Of a stretch of 64,000 nt of DNA, positions 29,132 through 41,731 are shown in pieces. This stretch comes from Mycobacterium sp. GA-1285 (GTDB taxonomy: Bacteria; Actinomycetota; Actinomycetes; Mycobacteriales; Mycobacteriaceae). Both the position numbers and the translations under genes were made by a program. Below the pieces are notes generated by a model that saw nothing but the letters and a program-made list of their open reading frames with translations, was not told where the DNA came from and searched no databases. Position 1 is the first letter of the stretch; every line of letters starts with the position of its first letter. The stretch lies in assembly GCF_001499905.1 (NCBI RefSeq), contig NZ_LQIS01000007.1:62001-126000 (forward strand). The letters run 5' to 3'.

Positions 29132-30485
29132 CGGCTCGCTCATCGCGCGCCGGGCGCTCGGGCTGACGGTCGCGGCCTCGTTGGTCGTCGCGGTGGGCGG
29201 GTGCACGCAAGTCGCCCCGCCGCCCGCCGACGCCGCATACGGCGCGCCCATCGAGATCAACACGCCCCAGGGGCTGCGGGCCAAGCAGACGCTGGACATG
29301 CTCAACTCCGACTGGCCGATCGGCCCGGTGGGAGTGCGCACGCTGGCGGTGCCCGAGAAGGTCGACGAGATCGCGGCGAAGCTCGACCGGATCTGGTGGG
29401 ACCGGCCGTTCAAGGTGACCGACGTCGAGATCCGCGCCGGACAAGCCGAAGTCGGGGTGCTGACGTCATACGGCGTCGCCCAGGAGATCGACCTCCGCAC
29501 CAACGATGCCGGCTTGGTCGACCGGTTCGATGTGACGTTGCGCCCGCCGGTCATCGACGAATGGGGCGACGTCGACGCCGAGATCACGAAGTCGGGCGCC
29601 CGCTACTCGTATCAGGTGTCGAAGGTGGTTGCCGACCAGTCGAAGTGCGATGTGGTGGCCGGCACCAACACCGAACTGTCGTTGCCGTTGGCATCGATCT
29701 TCAAGCTGTACGTGCTGCTCGCGGTCGCCGAGGCGGTCAAAGCGGGCACCCTGAAGTGGACAGATCAGCTGACCATCACAAAGCGGGCCAAGGAGGTTGG
29801 CTCGGCGGGCCTCGAAGAACTCCCTCCCGGCACCCGGGTGTCAGTGAGAACCGCTGCGCAGCAGATGATCTCGGCCAGCGACAACATGGCCACCGATCTG
29901 CTCATCGATCGCCTGGGGACCGGCGCCGTGGAGCGGGCGCTGATTCTGGCGCGCCACCACGACCCGGCCAGCATGACGCCGTTTCCCACCATGCACGAGA
30001 TGTTCTCGGTCGGTTGGGGGCGACCCGATCTCCGCGAGCAGTGGCGTCAGGCGGTCGAGAAGGGCGGCCCGCAAGTCCGGGCGCAACTGCTCCAACAGAC
30101 CAAATCCCGCCCCTACGAACCGGATCCACACCGGACGCACACCCCGGCGTCGAACTTCGGGGCGGAGTGGTACGGCAGCGCCGCCGACATCTGCCGCGTG
30201 CACATCGCACTGCAGGCGGCCGCCGTCGGTGAGGCCGCGCCCGTGAAGGACATCCTCTCCGCGATACCCGGCATAGATCTCGACGGGTCCAAGTGGGACT
30301 ACATCGGCGCCAAGGGCGGAAACCTGCCCGGCGACCTGACGTTCAGCTGGTATGCCGTCGACCACACCGGGCAGCCCTGGGTGGTCAGCTTTCAATTGAA
30401 CTGGCCCCGGTACCGCAGCCCCACCGCCGCGGGATGGTTGCTGTCCATCGTGCGCCAGACCTTCGACCTTGTGCCGATCGGCTGA
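29118..30485 (+). CDS. lpqF: Lipoprotein LpqF with class A beta-lactamase-like domain
   Basis: A 455-residue secreted lipoprotein: signal peptide and lipobox (VAVGGCTQ), an N-terminal domain (about 30-165) and a C-terminal serine beta-lactamase/transpeptidase-like fold. The three motifs are SxxK (LASIFKLY), SDN (SASDNMA) and KGG (GAKGGNLPG), so a penicillin-recognising activity is possible. The class A Glu of the omega loop is not obvious, so true beta-lactamase activity is doubtful. The start is GTG 29118 or TTG 29112, both inside mhuD. Order matches Rv3592-Rv3593. Confidence 0.88.
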   Translation: MLTSSGSLIARRALGLTVAASLVVAVGGCTQVAPPPADAAYGAPIEINTPQGLRAKQTLDMLNSDWPIGPVGVRTLAVPEKVDEIAAKLDRIWWDRPFKVTDVEIRAGQAEVGVLTSYGVAQEIDLRTNDAGLVDRFDVTLRPPVIDEWGDVDAEITKSGARYSYQVSKVVADQSKCDVVAGTNTELSLPLASIFKLYVLLAVAEAVKAGTLKWTDQLTITKRAKEVGSAGLEELPPGTRVSVRTAAQQMISASDNMATDLLIDRLGTGAVERALILARHHDPASMTPFPTMHEMFSVGWGRPDLREQWRQAVEKGGPQVRAQLLQQTKSRPYEPDPHRTHTPASNFGAEWYGSAADICRVHIALQAAAVGEAAPVKDILSAIPGIDLDGSKWDYIGAKGGNLPGDLTFSWYAVDHTGQPWVVSFQLNWPRYRSPTAAGWLLSIVRQTFDLVPIG

Positions 30486-30504
30486 ACCGGGTGGTTCGAC
30501 CGCC

Positions 30505-31053
30505 CTAGTTCGACCGCAGTGTCCAGGCGTGCCCGCGGAAATGCATCACCGTCTGGCTCACCGGCGCAATGTCGATGCGCCAGAACGACTTCGGTGGCGC
30601 GTCCAGCACGATGAGGATCGCCGCGCGGATCACCGCCGGATGTGTCACGGCGACCAGCCGGCTGCGGCGGTCGGTCAACGAATCCATCCAGTCGGCGACC
30701 CGCTCGACCAGGTCGACGACCGATTCCCCGCCATGGGGCGCCCTGGTGGGGTCGGTCAGCCAGATCGCCAGATCCGCCGGTCGCACCCCGCTCAGCACGT
30801 CGCCGCGCCACCGGCCGCAGTCCAGATCCGCCAGTCGACCGTCCACCTCGGCTTGCAGACCGAGCAGTTCGGCGGTCTGCCTGGTGCGCTTCTCGGGACC
30901 ACACAGGGCCGCGTCGACGACACCGAGGTCGATCGACGCGTCGACCTGCCGGTGACCGGTCGGGTTCAGCGGCTCGTCGGTGGGGAATCGTCCGGCCGAC
31001 ATCGCATCGGTCAGCGCGTGCGATACGAGCGTCAGCCGCACGACCTCACTCAC
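30505..31053 (-). CDS. Histidine phosphatase-family protein with altered RHG motif
   Basis: A 182-residue protein of the histidine phosphatase (phosphoglycerate mutase-like) superfamily. The usual RHG is replaced by SHA (TLVSHALTDA): the catalytic His is kept, Arg is Ser. The second His is in VTHPAVIRA and an Arg motif is at CGPEKRTRQTAE. It overlaps cbtA by four bases (GTGA), so it belongs to the cobalamin-riboswitch operon. That context suggests a B12-related phosphatase such as alpha-ribazole phosphatase, but this is inference. The missing Arg may weaken catalysis. Confidence 0.82.
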   Translation of the reverse strand: MSEVVRLTLVSHALTDAMSAGRFPTDEPLNPTGHRQVDASIDLGVVDAALCGPEKRTRQTAELLGLQAEVDGRLADLDCGRWRGDVLSGVRPADLAIWLTDPTRAPHGGESVVDLVERVADWMDSLTDRRSRLVAVTHPAVIRAAILIVLDAPPKSFWRIDIAPVSQTVMHFRGHAWTLRSN

Positions 31054-31847
31054 GCAGGTATGCTCTCCCGCCGGTTACCTTCGAGCAGCCGCGCGGCCAT
31101 CGCACCGAACACCAATGCGAGCGTGGTGTACATGACGATCTGCGTGCCCAACGAGTACAGACGGAAGTCGTAGAGCACATCGGCCGGAAAGCCCTCGTAG
31201 ACAGTGTTTCCCGCGTCGTCGGTCAGCGGTCCCGGCGTCTCGTCGATGGTCGGCAAGACCAACATCACGACCGCCATAGCCGCGATGTAGGAACCCGCAG
31301 CAGCCAGACTTGCGTTCCATGTCCCCAGCCGGCCGGCCAGCCGTCGGCCCAGATACACCGCGCCGACCGCCAGCGCCGCGGACAACACCACCAGCAGCAG
31401 ATACAGCAGCGTGCGCTGCCGGATGGTCTCGTCCAGGCTCAGAGCCGGCGGGCTTGCGGGGTACTTCAGCGCGGGAACGACGTACAGGCTCAACAGCATT
31501 CCGCCGGCGACATACACCGACAGCAGGCGCGCCGAGATGTTGCCGACGCGGCCGTAGGCGACGGCGAAGATCACCGCGAAGATCGCGCCGATCGCCAAGC
31601 TGAACAGCAATACGCCCAGCCCCATACCGATGTTCATCTGGACGGCGCGCTCGAATCCCCCGCCCTCGCCGTGGCTATGACCCACGCCCGCACCGGCTTC
31701 GAGCGCCTCGTGCGCGGTCCCGACACCGTCCTCGTAGACGATGGCCCGGTCGATCTGGGGCTCGACGAAGATGCGGGCGAAGACGAATGCGAGTACGCCG
31801 GCGACAGCACCTGCGAGCAGCCCGCGCCAGATGATCTGCTTCTCCAT
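31050..31847 (-). CDS. cbtA: CbtA cobalt transporter subunit
   Basis: A 265-residue membrane protein of the CbtA family with about six hydrophobic helices (for example IIWRGLLAGAVAGVLAFVFA, MGLGVLLFSLAIGAIFAVIF). A His-rich loop (GVGHSHGEGGGFE) between helices 1 and 2 could bind cobalt. CbtAB systems are B12-regulated candidate cobalt importers. It follows cbtB by 19 bases and overlaps the phosphatase gene. Confidence 0.9.
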   Translation of the reverse strand: MEKQIIWRGLLAGAVAGVLAFVFARIFVEPQIDRAIVYEDGVGTAHEALEAGAGVGHSHGEGGGFERAVQMNIGMGLGVLLFSLAIGAIFAVIFAVAYGRVGNISARLLSVYVAGGMLLSLYVVPALKYPASPPALSLDETIRQRTLLYLLLVVLSAALAVGAVYLGRRLAGRLGTWNASLAAAGSYIAAMAVVMLVLPTIDETPGPLTDDAGNTVYEGFPADVLYDFRLYSLGTQIVMYTTLALVFGAMAARLLEGNRRESIPA

Positions 31848-31866
31848 GCTCGGTTACCTCTGCCGG

Positions 31867-32085
31867 TCAGTGGCAGGGGAAGCCGAGCAGGTGGCGGGCG
31901 TCGTGCACGAACTCGTGGATCGCGGTGTTGTCCGCACCGAACACCGACGTCGCGCCCTGATCCAAACCGACAAAGTAGAGCACCAACAGCGCCAAGAAGG
32001 TGGTCGCGGAAAGCCACACGGCCACCCCGGTGGCGGAGAGGTCGAGGGCGGGTGCAACGCTCTTGCGGGCGTCGGGTGAGGTCAT
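31867..32085 (-). CDS. cbtB: CbtB cobalt transporter subunit
   Basis: A 72-residue CbtB protein with one transmembrane helix (GVAVWLSATTFLALLVLYFV) and the family's C-terminal metal-binding motif (HEFVHDARHLLGFPCH: three His plus a Cys-His end). It is the first gene of the cbtB-cbtA-phosphatase operon. The cobalamin riboswitch ends just upstream of its ATG, which follows a GAAAGGAC ribosome site, so high adenosylcobalamin should turn it off. Confidence 0.92.
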   Translation of the reverse strand: MTSPDARKSVAPALDLSATGVAVWLSATTFLALLVLYFVGLDQGATSVFGADNTAIHEFVHDARHLLGFPCH

Positions 32086-32104
32086 GTCGGTGTCCTTTCG
32101 GAGG

Positions 32105-32240
32105 ATTACGCGTCCCGAGTCCTGAAGGTGGCGGCGAGCGTCGGGTCTGACTTGACACAGTGGCGCGACCGTTCTGGATTCTCACCAGATTCCTTCGCCC
32201 GCCGATAACATCGCACATCCTATCCACTGGGTCCAGCGGT
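32105..32240 (-). ncRNA. Cobalamin riboswitch controlling cbtBA operon
   Basis: The minus strand carries the signature of the B12 aptamer: GAATCTGGTGAGAATCCAGA, then ACGGTCGCGCCACTGT with the B12 box (GCGCCACTG at 32158-32166 complement) and a downstream AGTCAGACCCGACG. It lies directly upstream of cbtB, a known target class. The exact ends and expression platform are estimated; there is no clear terminator before cbtB, so translational control is likely. Confidence 0.85.
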
Positions 32241-32257
32241 CGCGCGCTGAGACGGGA

Positions 32258-32290
32258 AACGGGCGGCACCCGCGTGGGGTACCGCCCGTT
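32258..32290. terminator. Hairpin terminator downstream of clpC1
   Basis: A nine-base perfect stem AACGGGCGG/CCGCCCGTT (32258-32266 and 32282-32290) with a 15-base loop lies just past the clpC1 stop. A short T run follows on both strands (TTT on minus, CTCTTT on plus). It separates clpC1 from the riboswitch of the cbt operon. Confidence 0.75.
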
Positions 32291-32307
32291 CTCTTTGGCG
32301 CGTTGCG

Positions 32308-34851
<2,544 letters not shown>

Positions 34852-35126
34852 CGGTGGTTACCTGCTCTCCATCAATTGGTCGGTGCCATGCGTGCCCAGC
34901 GGTCTCGAATACGCACAGCACCACACGTCCACTCTAGTGGGCATCAGGGCGGCGCGCGCCGCCCACCGGTCTGCTCTGAGCGGACACCCGGGCATCGATG
35001 CGCACGGGATCGGATACCCGCCGCTATGGGAGAGCAACGCATCGGTGGGCTGATTCGTTTCCGTATCTCGGCCCTGCGACTTCGCGGCGAGCGAACACGG
35101 GCAGTGCGCCCGTGACGATCGCCCCG
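34852..35126. other. Intergenic region between lsr2 and clpC1
   Basis: This 275-base gap carries the clpC1 promoter. I see a TTCGCGGCGAGCGAA dyad at 35081-35095 that resembles a ClgR-type site (CGC-N5-GCG), though its spacer does not fit the full corynebacterial consensus. No small gene or RNA is evident. Confidence 0.4.
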
Positions 35127-35468
35127 CTAGGTAGCGGCGTGGAAGGCGTCGATCACATCGGCCGGAATGCGCCCGCGCGTGGACACATTGTGTCCGTTAC
35201 GCCGTGCCCACTCGCGGATCGCCGCGCTTTGCTCGCGATCGATCGCCGCGCGCCCGCGGCCCGACCCCGCGGCACGTCCTCGCCGACGACCACCGACCCG
35301 CCGGCCCGCGTCGACCCACGGCTTGAGGGCGTCCCGCAGCTTCGCGGCGTTCTTGGATGAGAGGTCGATCTCATAGGTCACCCCGTCGAGGCCGAATTCA
35401 ACGGTCTCGTCGGCCGCACCTTCGCCGTCGAAATCATCGACCAAGGTGACGGTAACTTTCTTCGCCAT
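35127..35468 (-). CDS. lsr2: Nucleoid-associated protein Lsr2
   Basis: A 113-residue H-NS-like xenogeneic silencer. The N-terminal dimerisation domain ([20 protein letters not shown]) is followed by a basic linker and the C-terminal AT-rich DNA-binding domain with the minor-groove RGR motif ([18 protein letters not shown]). It binds AT-rich DNA and represses acquired genes. Length is close to M. tuberculosis Lsr2 (112). Its 118-base leader follows lysS and has a run of lower GC (about 35480-35585), consistent with self-binding. Confidence 0.97.
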   Translation of the reverse strand: MAKKVTVTLVDDFDGEGAADETVEFGLDGVTYEIDLSSKNAAKLRDALKPWVDAGRRVGGRRRGRAAGSGRGRAAIDREQSAAIREWARRNGHNVSTRGRIPADVIDAFHAAT

Positions 35469-35586
35469 TTGAACGCCCTTCTGCGCGATCACAGGACCGC
35501 CGTAAAGTATCGAACCCGGCACCAATGTGCCATATCTGTGTGCGCCGTACAACAAAAACCGTCGACACCGGCTTATGGCACTGTGT

Positions 35587-37125
35587 TCAGTTGCCGTGGC
35601 GTCGAACAATCGGGAACAAAACCGTCTCTCTAATCGACAGCCCCGTCAACGCCATCATCAATCTGTCGATACCCATTCCGGTCCCCGTGGACGGCGGCAT
35701 GGCGTACTCCAGGGCCGCCAGAAAATCCTCGTCGAGAACCATCGCCTCGTCATCACCGGCGGCCGCCGCCTTCGCCTGGGCTTCGAACCTTTGGCGTTGG
35801 ATTACGGGGTCGATCAGCTCCGAATAGCCAGTCGCGAGTTCGAAATGCCGGATATAGAGGTCCCATTTCTCGGTGACGCCGTCAATACTGCGGTGGGGTC
35901 GTGTCAGCGGGGTCGTCTCCACGGGGAAGTCACGGACGAACGTGGGTGCCCACAACGTGTTCCCGACGGTGTGCTCCCACAGCTCCTCGACCAATTTCCC
36001 GTGGCCGTAACCGCGATCGCGCGGGATCTCGACCTCGAGGCGATCGGCGATGGCCCATAAGTTCTCGGCCGGTGTTTCCGGCGTGATCTCCTCGCCGAGA
36101 GCTTCAGACAGCGACGGATACATTTCGATGGACCGCCATTCGCCATCAAGATCGTAGACAGTGCCATCAGGCAACGGCACATTGCGTGTTCCGATCGCGT
36201 CGTCAGCGACTTCCTGAATAATCTCTCTGGTCACGACGGCTGAATCGTCGTAGGTGCCGTATGCCTGATATGTCTCGAGCATCGCGAATTCCGGAGAATG
36301 TGTGGAATCCGCGCCTTCGTTTCTGAACACCCGATTCAACTCGAAGACACGCTCGAATCCACCGACCAGTGCGCGCTTGAGAAACAGTTCCGGCGCGATA
36401 CGTAGATAGAGGTCTGTATCGAGCGCATTGGAGTGTGTCACGAACGGTCGCGCCGCGGCGCCGCCGGCGAGTGTCTGCAGCATCGGCGTTTCGACTTCGA
36501 GGAATCCGCGCCGCTCCAGCGCCGACCGCACCGCGCGGACCACCGCGACCCGCTGGCGGGCGATGGTCCTGGCTTCGGGACGCACGATGAGATCGACGTA
36601 ACGCTGCCGCACCCGGGCCTCTTCGCTCATCTCCTTGTGGGCCACCGGTAGCGGTCGCAGGGCCTTGGACGCCATTTGCCAGGAGTCGGCCAGCACGGAG
36701 AGTTCCCCGCGACGGGAGCTGATCACCTCGCCGCGCACGAAAACGATGTCGCCGAGGTCGACGTCGGTCTTCCACGCGTCCAGCGATTCCTGCCCGACCT
36801 TGTTCAGGCTGATCATCGCCTGCAACTGCGTGCCGTCCCCCTCCTGAAGCGTGGCAAAGCACAGCTTGCCGGAGTTCCGCGCGAACATCACCCGTCCGGC
36901 GACGCCCACGATCTGACCGGTCTGCGAGTCGGCAGCCAGGTCGGGATAGGCCGCGCGGATCTCGGCGAGGGAGTGGGTGCGCGCGATCTCCACCGGATAC
37001 GGCTCTCGCCCCTCGGCGAGCAGACGCTCACGCTTGGCCTGACGGATCCGGTACTGCTCTGGAACGTCGGGCTCGGATGTGGCGTCGGCGGCCGGCGCGG
37101 TGCGAGACGGGTCGGGTTCGGTCAC
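35587..37125 (-). CDS. lysS: Lysyl-tRNA synthetase (class II)
   Basis: A 512-residue class II synthetase: N-terminal OB-fold anticodon domain (about 60-170, [13 protein letters not shown]), then the catalytic core with motif 1, motif 2 ([20 protein letters not shown]) and motif 3 ([15 protein letters not shown]). It charges tRNA-Lys and its length is that of the family. GTG start. An Arg/Lys-rich N-terminal stretch ([16 protein letters not shown]) is typical of mycobacterial LysS. Confidence 0.97.
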   Translation of the reverse strand: MTEPDPSRTAPAADATSEPDVPEQYRIRQAKRERLLAEGREPYPVEIARTHSLAEIRAAYPDLAADSQTGQIVGVAGRVMFARNSGKLCFATLQEGDGTQLQAMISLNKVGQESLDAWKTDVDLGDIVFVRGEVISSRRGELSVLADSWQMASKALRPLPVAHKEMSEEARVRQRYVDLIVRPEARTIARQRVAVVRAVRSALERRGFLEVETPMLQTLAGGAAARPFVTHSNALDTDLYLRIAPELFLKRALVGGFERVFELNRVFRNEGADSTHSPEFAMLETYQAYGTYDDSAVVTREIIQEVADDAIGTRNVPLPDGTVYDLDGEWRSIEMYPSLSEALGEEITPETPAENLWAIADRLEVEIPRDRGYGHGKLVEELWEHTVGNTLWAPTFVRDFPVETTPLTRPHRSIDGVTEKWDLYIRHFELATGYSELIDPVIQRQRFEAQAKAAAAGDDEAMVLDEDFLAALEYAMPPSTGTGMGIDRLMMALTGLSIRETVLFPIVRRHGN

Positions 37126-37213
37126 GTCGTGCCAGCCTAAATGAACACCCGTCGACTAGGAATTTCGGTGTTGACGATCACCGGTGCACCGGTCGGGCAC
37201 CCGAAATCACAGT

Positions 37214-38029
37214 TCAGCGGGCCTGTTTGAGGCGGCCGCGCTGGTTGTCGCGGTTGCGTTCGAACACCAGCCGCAACCCGTCGAGGGTCAGGTGCTCGTC
37301 GTAGTGCCGGACCGTGCGCATGTCCGGCAGCAGTAGCGGCGCGGTATGTCCGGTGGCGACCACGGCGATGTCGGTGCCGCCGAAGCCCTCGACGTCGTCG
37401 CGGATGCGCTGCACCAGCCCGTCGACCAGGCCGGCGAACCCGAACACCGCACCGGCCTGCATGCACTCGACGGTGTTCTTCCCGATGACCGAACGCGGCC
37501 GGGTCAACTCGACGCGGCGCAACGCCGCGGATCGGGCCGCGGCCGCGTCAGAGGACACCTCGACGCCAGGAGCGATCGCGCCGCCGAGGAACTCGCCTTT
37601 CGCCGACACCACGTCGACGCAGATCGACGAGCCGAAGTCGACGACGATCGCCGCGGTGCCGTACTTGTGGTAGGCCGCGAGGCAGTTCACGATGCGGTCG
37701 GCGCCGACTTCCTTCGGGTTGTCCACCAGCAGCGGGATCCCGGTACGAACTCCGGGCTCGATCAACACATGGGGCACCGACGGCCAGTATTGGCGCAGCA
37801 TCTCGCGCAGTTCGTGCATCACCGACGGTACGGTCGACAGGCCGGCGGCCCCGGTCAGGCGTTCGGAGTCGTCGCCGATCAGCCCGTCGATGGTCAGCGC
37901 GAGTTCGTCGGCGGTGACTTCCGACTCGGTGCGAATCCGCCACTGCTGCACGACCTTCGCGTGATCGCCCGAGCCCGAGACCAGGCCCACCACGGTGTGG
38001 GTGTTACGCACGTCGATGGCTAGTAACAC
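37214..38029 (-). CDS. coaX: Type III pantothenate kinase
   Basis: A 271-residue kinase that phosphorylates pantothenate as the first step of CoA synthesis. Signature segments are [47 protein letters not shown] and [14 protein letters not shown]. In mycobacteria CoaA is the main kinase and CoaX is reported to be inactive in M. tuberculosis, so activity here is uncertain. It starts at GTG and lies 38 bases after panD in a pantothenate cluster. Confidence 0.92.
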   Translation of the reverse strand: MLLAIDVRNTHTVVGLVSGSGDHAKVVQQWRIRTESEVTADELALTIDGLIGDDSERLTGAAGLSTVPSVMHELREMLRQYWPSVPHVLIEPGVRTGIPLLVDNPKEVGADRIVNCLAAYHKYGTAAIVVDFGSSICVDVVSAKGEFLGGAIAPGVEVSSDAAAARSAALRRVELTRPRSVIGKNTVECMQAGAVFGFAGLVDGLVQRIRDDVEGFGGTDIAVVATGHTAPLLLPDMRTVRHYDEHLTLDGLRLVFERNRDNQRGRLKQAR

Positions 38030-38067
38030 GCGCTCACTCCAGCGGTTCTCGGGTCACTTCGTTCTGC

Positions 38068-38475
38068 TCACCGTGGCGACATCAACCCGGCCGCGTCGGC
38101 CGGTACGAAGGCGGGATCGTTGCCGAGGTCGACCTGCTTGTTGTCGGCGTCGACGAACACGATCCGCGGTTGGTATGCCCTGGCTTCGGCATCGTCCATG
38201 GTGCCATAGGCGATCAGGATCACCAGATCGCCGGGATGCACGAGATGCGCTGCAGCGCCGTTGATCCCGATCACACCGCTGCCGCGCTCACCGGTGATGG
38301 CATACGTCACCAGCCGTGCGCCGTTGTCGATGTCGACGATCGTGACCTGTTCGCCCTCGAGCAGGTCGGCGGCCTCCATGAGGTCGGCGTCGATGGTCAC
38401 CGACCCGACGTAGTGCAAATCAGCCTCCGTGACCGTCGCGCGGTGGATCTTCGATTTCAGCATTGTCCGTAACAT
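38068..38475 (-). CDS. panD: Aspartate 1-decarboxylase proenzyme
   Basis: A 135-residue pyruvoyl enzyme that makes beta-alanine. The self-cleavage site Gly24-Ser25 ([10 protein letters not shown]) is intact; Ser25 becomes the pyruvoyl group. The start [15 protein letters not shown] aligns with M. tuberculosis PanD, so the four extra upstream residues (MEEL) are not used. The ATG shares one base with the panC stop (TGATG). The C-terminal tail is shorter than in M. tuberculosis (139 residues), where it affects pyrazinoic acid action. Confidence 0.96.
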   Translation of the reverse strand: MLRTMLKSKIHRATVTEADLHYVGSVTIDADLMEAADLLEGEQVTIVDIDNGARLVTYAITGERGSGVIGINGAAAHLVHPGDLVILIAYGTMDDAEARAYQPRIVFVDADNKQVDLGNDPAFVPADAAGLMSPR

Positions 38476-39407
38476 CAGTTCCTCCAAGGAAGTTCGTGCT
38501 CATCAAACGCGACCTCCGGACCGGGCCCCGACGGCACTCCGATATCTATGGCGATGTTGTCCAGCAGCCTGGTGCGCCCCAACCTGCCGGCGATCAGCAT
38601 GCGCGCCGCCCCGACTTCCGGCGCGGGCCCGAGCATCGGGTCTCGCACGTCGAGATAGTCGACCTCGATGGCCGGCACCGAGTCGAGCACCGCGCGTGCG
38701 GCGTCCAACGCGGCCGCGGCCCCCTCCCCCGCGGCGTACATCCCCGCCAGCAGCGCCGCGGACAACGCGCCCGCATGTTCGCGCTGCTCTGCGTCCAGAT
38801 AGCGGTTGCGCGACGACATCGCCAGGCCGTCGGCCTCCCGCACGATCGGCACACCGACGATCCGGGTGTCGACGTTGAGGTCGGCGACCATCTGACGGAT
38901 CAGCGCCAACTGCTGGTAGTCCTTCTCCCCGAAGAACGCGTTGTCGGGACCGACGATGTTGAGCAGCTTGAGCACTACCGTCAGCACACCCGCGAAATGC
39001 GTTGGCCGAGAAGCTCCTTCGAGATCCGCCCCGAGCGGGCCGGGATGAACCGAGGTGCGGGTGCCGTCCGGGTACATGTCGGCGACGGTCGGGGTGAACG
39101 CGATCTCGACTCCCTCGTCGCGCAGGACGGCGAGGTCGTCGTCGAGCGTGCGCGGATACGCGTCGAGGTCCTCCCCCGCCCCGAACTGCAGCGGGTTGAC
39201 GAAGATCGACACCACCACGACCGCCCCCTGGACACGTTTGGCGGAGCGGATGAGCATCCGGTGGCCCTCGTGCAGAGCGCCCATCGTCGGGACCAGCATC
39301 ACCCGGCGACCGGTGGCACGCAGCGCCTTGGCGACCGCCGAGACATCACCGGGTTTCGAGTAGACGTTCAATTCGCCCGCCGTGAACTGCGGTCTGCGGG
39401 CGGTCAT
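38475..39407 (-). CDS. panC: Pantothenate synthetase
   Basis: A 310-residue enzyme that joins pantoate and beta-alanine with ATP. The nucleotide-binding HIGH-like motif is in [12 protein letters not shown] and the KMSKS-like motif in [25 protein letters not shown] is diagnostic. The ATG at 39407 overlaps the upstream gene's stop by four bases. With panD and coaX it makes a compact pantothenate/CoA cluster. Confidence 0.96.
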   Translation of the reverse strand: MTARRPQFTAGELNVYSKPGDVSAVAKALRATGRRVMLVPTMGALHEGHRMLIRSAKRVQGAVVVVSIFVNPLQFGAGEDLDAYPRTLDDDLAVLRDEGVEIAFTPTVADMYPDGTRTSVHPGPLGADLEGASRPTHFAGVLTVVLKLLNIVGPDNAFFGEKDYQQLALIRQMVADLNVDTRIVGVPIVREADGLAMSSRNRYLDAEQREHAGALSAALLAGMYAAGEGAAAALDAARAVLDSVPAIEVDYLDVRDPMLGPAPEVGAARMLIAGRLGRTRLLDNIAIDIGVPSGPGPEVAFDEHELPWRN

Positions 39408-40348
39408 CGGCCGATTCCCCGGTCGGCGCCCGAATCGCGGGTGAGCACGGCAACCACCTCGTCCGAGGCGTGCGCGCGCTGGGCGGTACGCAGCGAGTTC
39501 GCCCGATATGCCTGCGCCAATTCGGGATTCACCTCCGTCAGGGCTTCCAGGTGATGCGCCACAGCGGCGGCGTCCCCGCGCGCCACCGGGCCGGTCAACG
39601 CGGCCTGCCCGCGTTGCAGCGCGTTCTCCAGGGAGGCACGCGCCAGCGGGCCGATGACCCGCTCGGCGAGCCCCCCCGGCGCATCGCCGACCAGTTCCTG
39701 GCCGAGCAGTTCCTGGCCCCACAACGCCGTCCGCAGCCCCTCGACCGCGTCGAGCAGCACGGTCACCGTGTGATTGCTGGCATGCGCCAACGCTGCGTGA
39801 TAGAGCGTGCGCGCGTCCTCGCGGACCCGGAACGGCTCTCCGCCGATCTCCAGCACCAGCGATTGGGCTATCGCGTATCCGACTTCGTCGGCGGCGGTCA
39901 CCCCGAAGCACGTGTCGGCCAGGCGGTCGATGTCCTCGTCGGTGCCGGTGAAGGTCATCGCCGGGTGGATCGCCAGCGGAATGCAACCGTGCGACGTCAG
40001 CGGTGCCAGCACGCCGATTCCGTTCGCACCGGAGGTGTGCGCGACGATCGTGCCCGGCCGCACCGCCCGAGTCGCGGCCAGACCGGACACCAGATCCGCG
40101 AGCTCGGCGTCCGGCACCGCGAGGATCAGAAGTTCCGAACGGCTCGCCACCTCATCGACCGCAAGCACAGCGGTGTCGGGCAGCCGGCGCCGGGCGCGGT
40201 CGCGCGACGCGCGCGAGATCGCGCTGCACGCCACCACGACATGCTCGGCGCGCTCGAGGGCGACACCGAGGGCGGAACCGACGCGACCTGCGGAAATGAT
40301 GCCGACAGTGAGCCGCGCCGGACGGAATCCGCCAGGTGGGGTCCCCAT
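39404..40348 (-). CDS. Rossmann-fold/DUF2520 protein
   Basis: A 314-residue protein with an N-terminal NAD(P)-binding Rossmann fold ([19 protein letters not shown]) and a C-terminal DUF2520-like helical domain ([20 protein letters not shown]). It resembles the 6-phosphogluconate/ketopantoate reductase fold. It overlaps panC by four bases, as in M. tuberculosis (Rv3603c), so a role in the pantothenate pathway (for example ketopantoate reduction) is plausible but unproven. ATG 40348 is chosen; GTG 40357 is possible. Confidence 0.8.
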   Translation of the reverse strand: MGTPPGGFRPARLTVGIISAGRVGSALGVALERAEHVVVACSAISRASRDRARRRLPDTAVLAVDEVASRSELLILAVPDAELADLVSGLAATRAVRPGTIVAHTSGANGIGVLAPLTSHGCIPLAIHPAMTFTGTDEDIDRLADTCFGVTAADEVGYAIAQSLVLEIGGEPFRVREDARTLYHAALAHASNHTVTVLLDAVEGLRTALWGQELLGQELVGDAPGGLAERVIGPLARASLENALQRGQAALTGPVARGDAAAVAHHLEALTEVNPELAQAYRANSLRTAQRAHASDEVVAVLTRDSGADRGIGR

Positions 40349-40436
40349 GAGAACCACGAGCCGACCTCGCTGAGAGTTGATGTGTGTTCGTTCCGGTCCC
40401 GCGGTGCGGGTACCGGACGGTCGCTAAGAGGTTATC

Positions 40437-41654
40437 TCACTCCTCGCGGCGTCGGCGACGCCCGCCCGGTGTGGGGCTCGCCTGGAGCCGAGCCAACAGC
40501 TCGGCGACCGACTGCCCGGCGGTGTCGGCGTCGTCGGCGCTGCGGCGCCGCCGCCGTGCGGTGGGCGGTGGTGCGGGCGACGGCTCCGGCGGTTCGGCGG
40601 ACACGGGCTCCTGCGCGGGGCGCGCTGGATCGCCGCCGTCCGGCGGCGCCGAATGCCTGCCACGTCGCGGTTCGGGCGACGGTGTCGAGATGTCGGGTGC
40701 GACGGCCGGCCGGGCCAGGTCCTCCCCGCGTTCCGGGGCTCGGCGCCTGCCGACGTACTCGGTCGTCGACCCATTGACGGTGGATGCCCAGTGGCTGCCC
40801 GGGGCGCCCGGTGGAAGCCAATGTCCGTCCGCGGGTGCGGGCTGCCACTCGCTCGTAGGCGACGGCTCGGGCACCGGCTGCGGTGGCGGCGGCGGTGCAG
40901 CCGATGTTTGTGCAACGGGCTCGGCCGGCGGTGGCGGCGGCGCCCACGAGGTCGGTTCCTGCGCCGGCTGGCGGCCCCAGTCGGCGTCGGAGGCTCTGCG
41001 GTGTGACCCAACCCGCTCGGCGGTCTGGTGCCAATCGAACTCGGGCGGTTGAGGTTCGGCGGGCACATCGATGATCGAACTGTCGGTTGTCCGCTCTCCG
41101 ATGTCGGGTTGGTAATCGTCGATGCGGCTGCTGCTGACGCGGCCCGTGGTCTCCGAATCCCGCGCCCAGTCGCTGTAGGCGCGCACCGTCGTGCGCTCGG
41201 GCTCGATCGCGGGCCGGTGCGACAGGTCCGCGTCGAACAGGATCTCCAGGTTGGCGCGCAGCGCGGCCAGCTCCGCTCGCAGGGTCGCCATCTCGTCGGC
41301 GGCCCGGGCCCGCACTTCGGCTTCCAGCTCACGGCGCAGTTGGGACTCCAACGACAGCTCGTATTCGCGCCGCGCCGAGATCTCACGGTCCAGCTGCAGG
41401 TCGTAGACGAGCTTCAGGTCGCGCACCCTGGCCTGGTCGACGTCGCTCTGCCGTCGGTAGATGACCGAGACGAACGCCGCGACCACCGCCGCCCACAACG
41501 CCAGGATGACCGCCAGCTTGAGCAGCTCCACCCGGTCGGTGAACACCAGGGCGGAGCTGGCGGCGATAGCCAGCACCAGCAACGCGGTCAACAGCATCCA
41601 ACCCGGCCTGCGGCCGGCACGCCGATAGCGTGGGCTGCGGGTCGGATCGGTCAT
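40437..41654 (-). CDS. Membrane protein with coiled coil and Pro-rich tail (Rv3604c-like)
   Basis: A 405-residue protein. Two hydrophobic helices near the N-terminus (about residues 19-40 and 45-65) are followed by a charged coiled-coil stretch (residues about 75-140: REYELSLESQLRRELEAEVR) and a long Pro/Ala/Arg-rich disordered region to the end (PPPPQPVPEPSP, RRRRRSADD). No catalytic motif. It sits in the folate-pantothenate series, and its job is unknown. A scaffold or cell-envelope role is a guess. Confidence 0.75.
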   Translation of the reverse strand: MTDPTRSPRYRRAGRRPGWMLLTALLVLAIAASSALVFTDRVELLKLAVILALWAAVVAAFVSVIYRRQSDVDQARVRDLKLVYDLQLDREISARREYELSLESQLRRELEAEVRARAADEMATLRAELAALRANLEILFDADLSHRPAIEPERTTVRAYSDWARDSETTGRVSSSRIDDYQPDIGERTTDSSIIDVPAEPQPPEFDWHQTAERVGSHRRASDADWGRQPAQEPTSWAPPPPPAEPVAQTSAAPPPPPQPVPEPSPTSEWQPAPADGHWLPPGAPGSHWASTVNGSTTEYVGRRRAPERGEDLARPAVAPDISTPSPEPRRGRHSAPPDGGDPARPAQEPVSAEPPEPSPAPPPTARRRRRSADDADTAGQSVAELLARLQASPTPGGRRRRREE

Positions 41655-41731
41655 GGGGGCGACTGTACCCGCCACAGGTCACTCCGCGTGTCGCCTCGTC
41701 GGCGATTCGTTCGCGCGTCGATCGGTCTTCG

